Below are positions 21,670-21,910 of a stretch of DNA of 21,910 bases, one piece after another. The notes under the pieces are model-generated. The model saw only the letters and a program-made list of their open reading frames with translations. It did no database searches and was not told where the DNA came from. Both the position numbers and the translations under genes were made by a program. Every line of letters begins with the position of its first letter. Position 1 is the stretch's first letter. Source of the stretch: an uncultured Fretibacterium sp. (GTDB lineage Bacteria; Synergistota; Synergistia; Synergistales; Aminobacteriaceae); contig NZ_CALIAA010000288.1 of NCBI RefSeq assembly GCF_938040765.1, positions 1-21,910 on the forward strand. Reading direction: 5' to 3'.

Positions 21670-21910
21670 GCAGCCATGAAAAACTATCCCTAAAAACTGT
21701 TATGACGTGCCCGATGCCAAGAGGAGAAGAGGGAAAAGCAACCTGATTTCATTTCCGACGGCATCCTGAAAAAACCCCGACTTGCAAGTTCCGGCATTGG
21801 CCACTCTGTTATTCGTGGATCACAAGATTTTCCCATGCCGACATCGTTTACATCGCAGATGGCTCGAACCTCAAAGCAGATGGAGCTTCTTGTCGAATAC
21901 CGTCAGGAAT
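21670..21910. other. Lower-GC tail with no recognised gene
   Basis: Base composition drops compared with the ATPase operon. All three + frames stay open over much of the last 120-200 bases, but none starts with a ribosome binding site. An ATG at 21835 opens a frame of 25 codons to the window edge, and its stop-free stretch begins at 21706. The translations resemble nothing I know. It may be the start of a gene continuing past the window or a decayed element. Confidence 0.3.

Noticed and set aside
21855..21880. tRNA T-loop-like GGCTCGAACC
   Set aside because: No matching acceptor, D or anticodon arms upstream within tRNA distance.
1..21910. CRISPR array, prophage or insertion sequence
   Set aside because: I found no regularly spaced repeats, integrase, transposase or phage structural gene; the only repeats are short and described above.

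Overview
This GC-rich window (coding regions roughly 60-65% GC by eye) carries ordinary bacterial chromosome genes. The organism is probably an anaerobic amino-acid fermenter, and Synergistota is the best guess. The reasons are a bacterial V-type ATPase in the order F-I-K-E-C-G-A-B-D (Enterococcus ntp naming), an M55 D-aminopeptidase, a DegS-like kinase, a BipA GTPase and strong GGAGG ribosome binding sites. This assignment is inference; a high-GC Firmicute is possible. TGA is used as the normal stop of many genes here, so the standard bacterial code applies.

Layout. 58-1419 (+) is a membrane histidine kinase that overlaps tail-to-tail with a DedA-family gene (1367-2107, -). The DedA gene is translationally coupled to dapF (2104-2937, -). 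Divergent from dapF lies a gene whose ORF is interrupted by one in-frame TGA: 3093-3431 (+) encodes a 112-residue thioredoxin-fold-like protein with a Cys-Gly-TGA motif at residues 16-18, a good ribosome binding site and stem-loops just after the TGA. I read it as a small selenoprotein, and it is the most interesting object in the window. BipA/TypA follows (3630-5489, +) with a perfect terminator. Then come a soluble DegS-like kinase (5701-6819, -) and dppA (6965-7789, -).

7966-11845 (-) looks like one transcription unit: a DinG-type Fe-S helicase followed by three overlapping minor-pilin-like genes (PilV-, PilW- and PilX-like). It is divergent from rpsT (12001-12267, +), with the two -10 boxes only 8 bp apart.

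From 12496 to 21560 (+) lies a complete V-type ATPase operon: strong promoter, structured leader of about 200 nt, nine genes, many with overlapping ends, and a closing 18-bp hairpin. The proteolipid has the residue set that binds Na+ in the Enterococcus hirae enzyme, so a sodium-motive ATPase is likely. Intercistronic hairpins precede the proteolipid gene and the A-subunit gene. The last 350 bases hold REP-like palindromes, a short tandem repeat and lower-GC sequence in which I recognise no gene.

CDS boundaries below use starts chosen from ribosome binding sites and family N-termini; many differ from the longest open frame.
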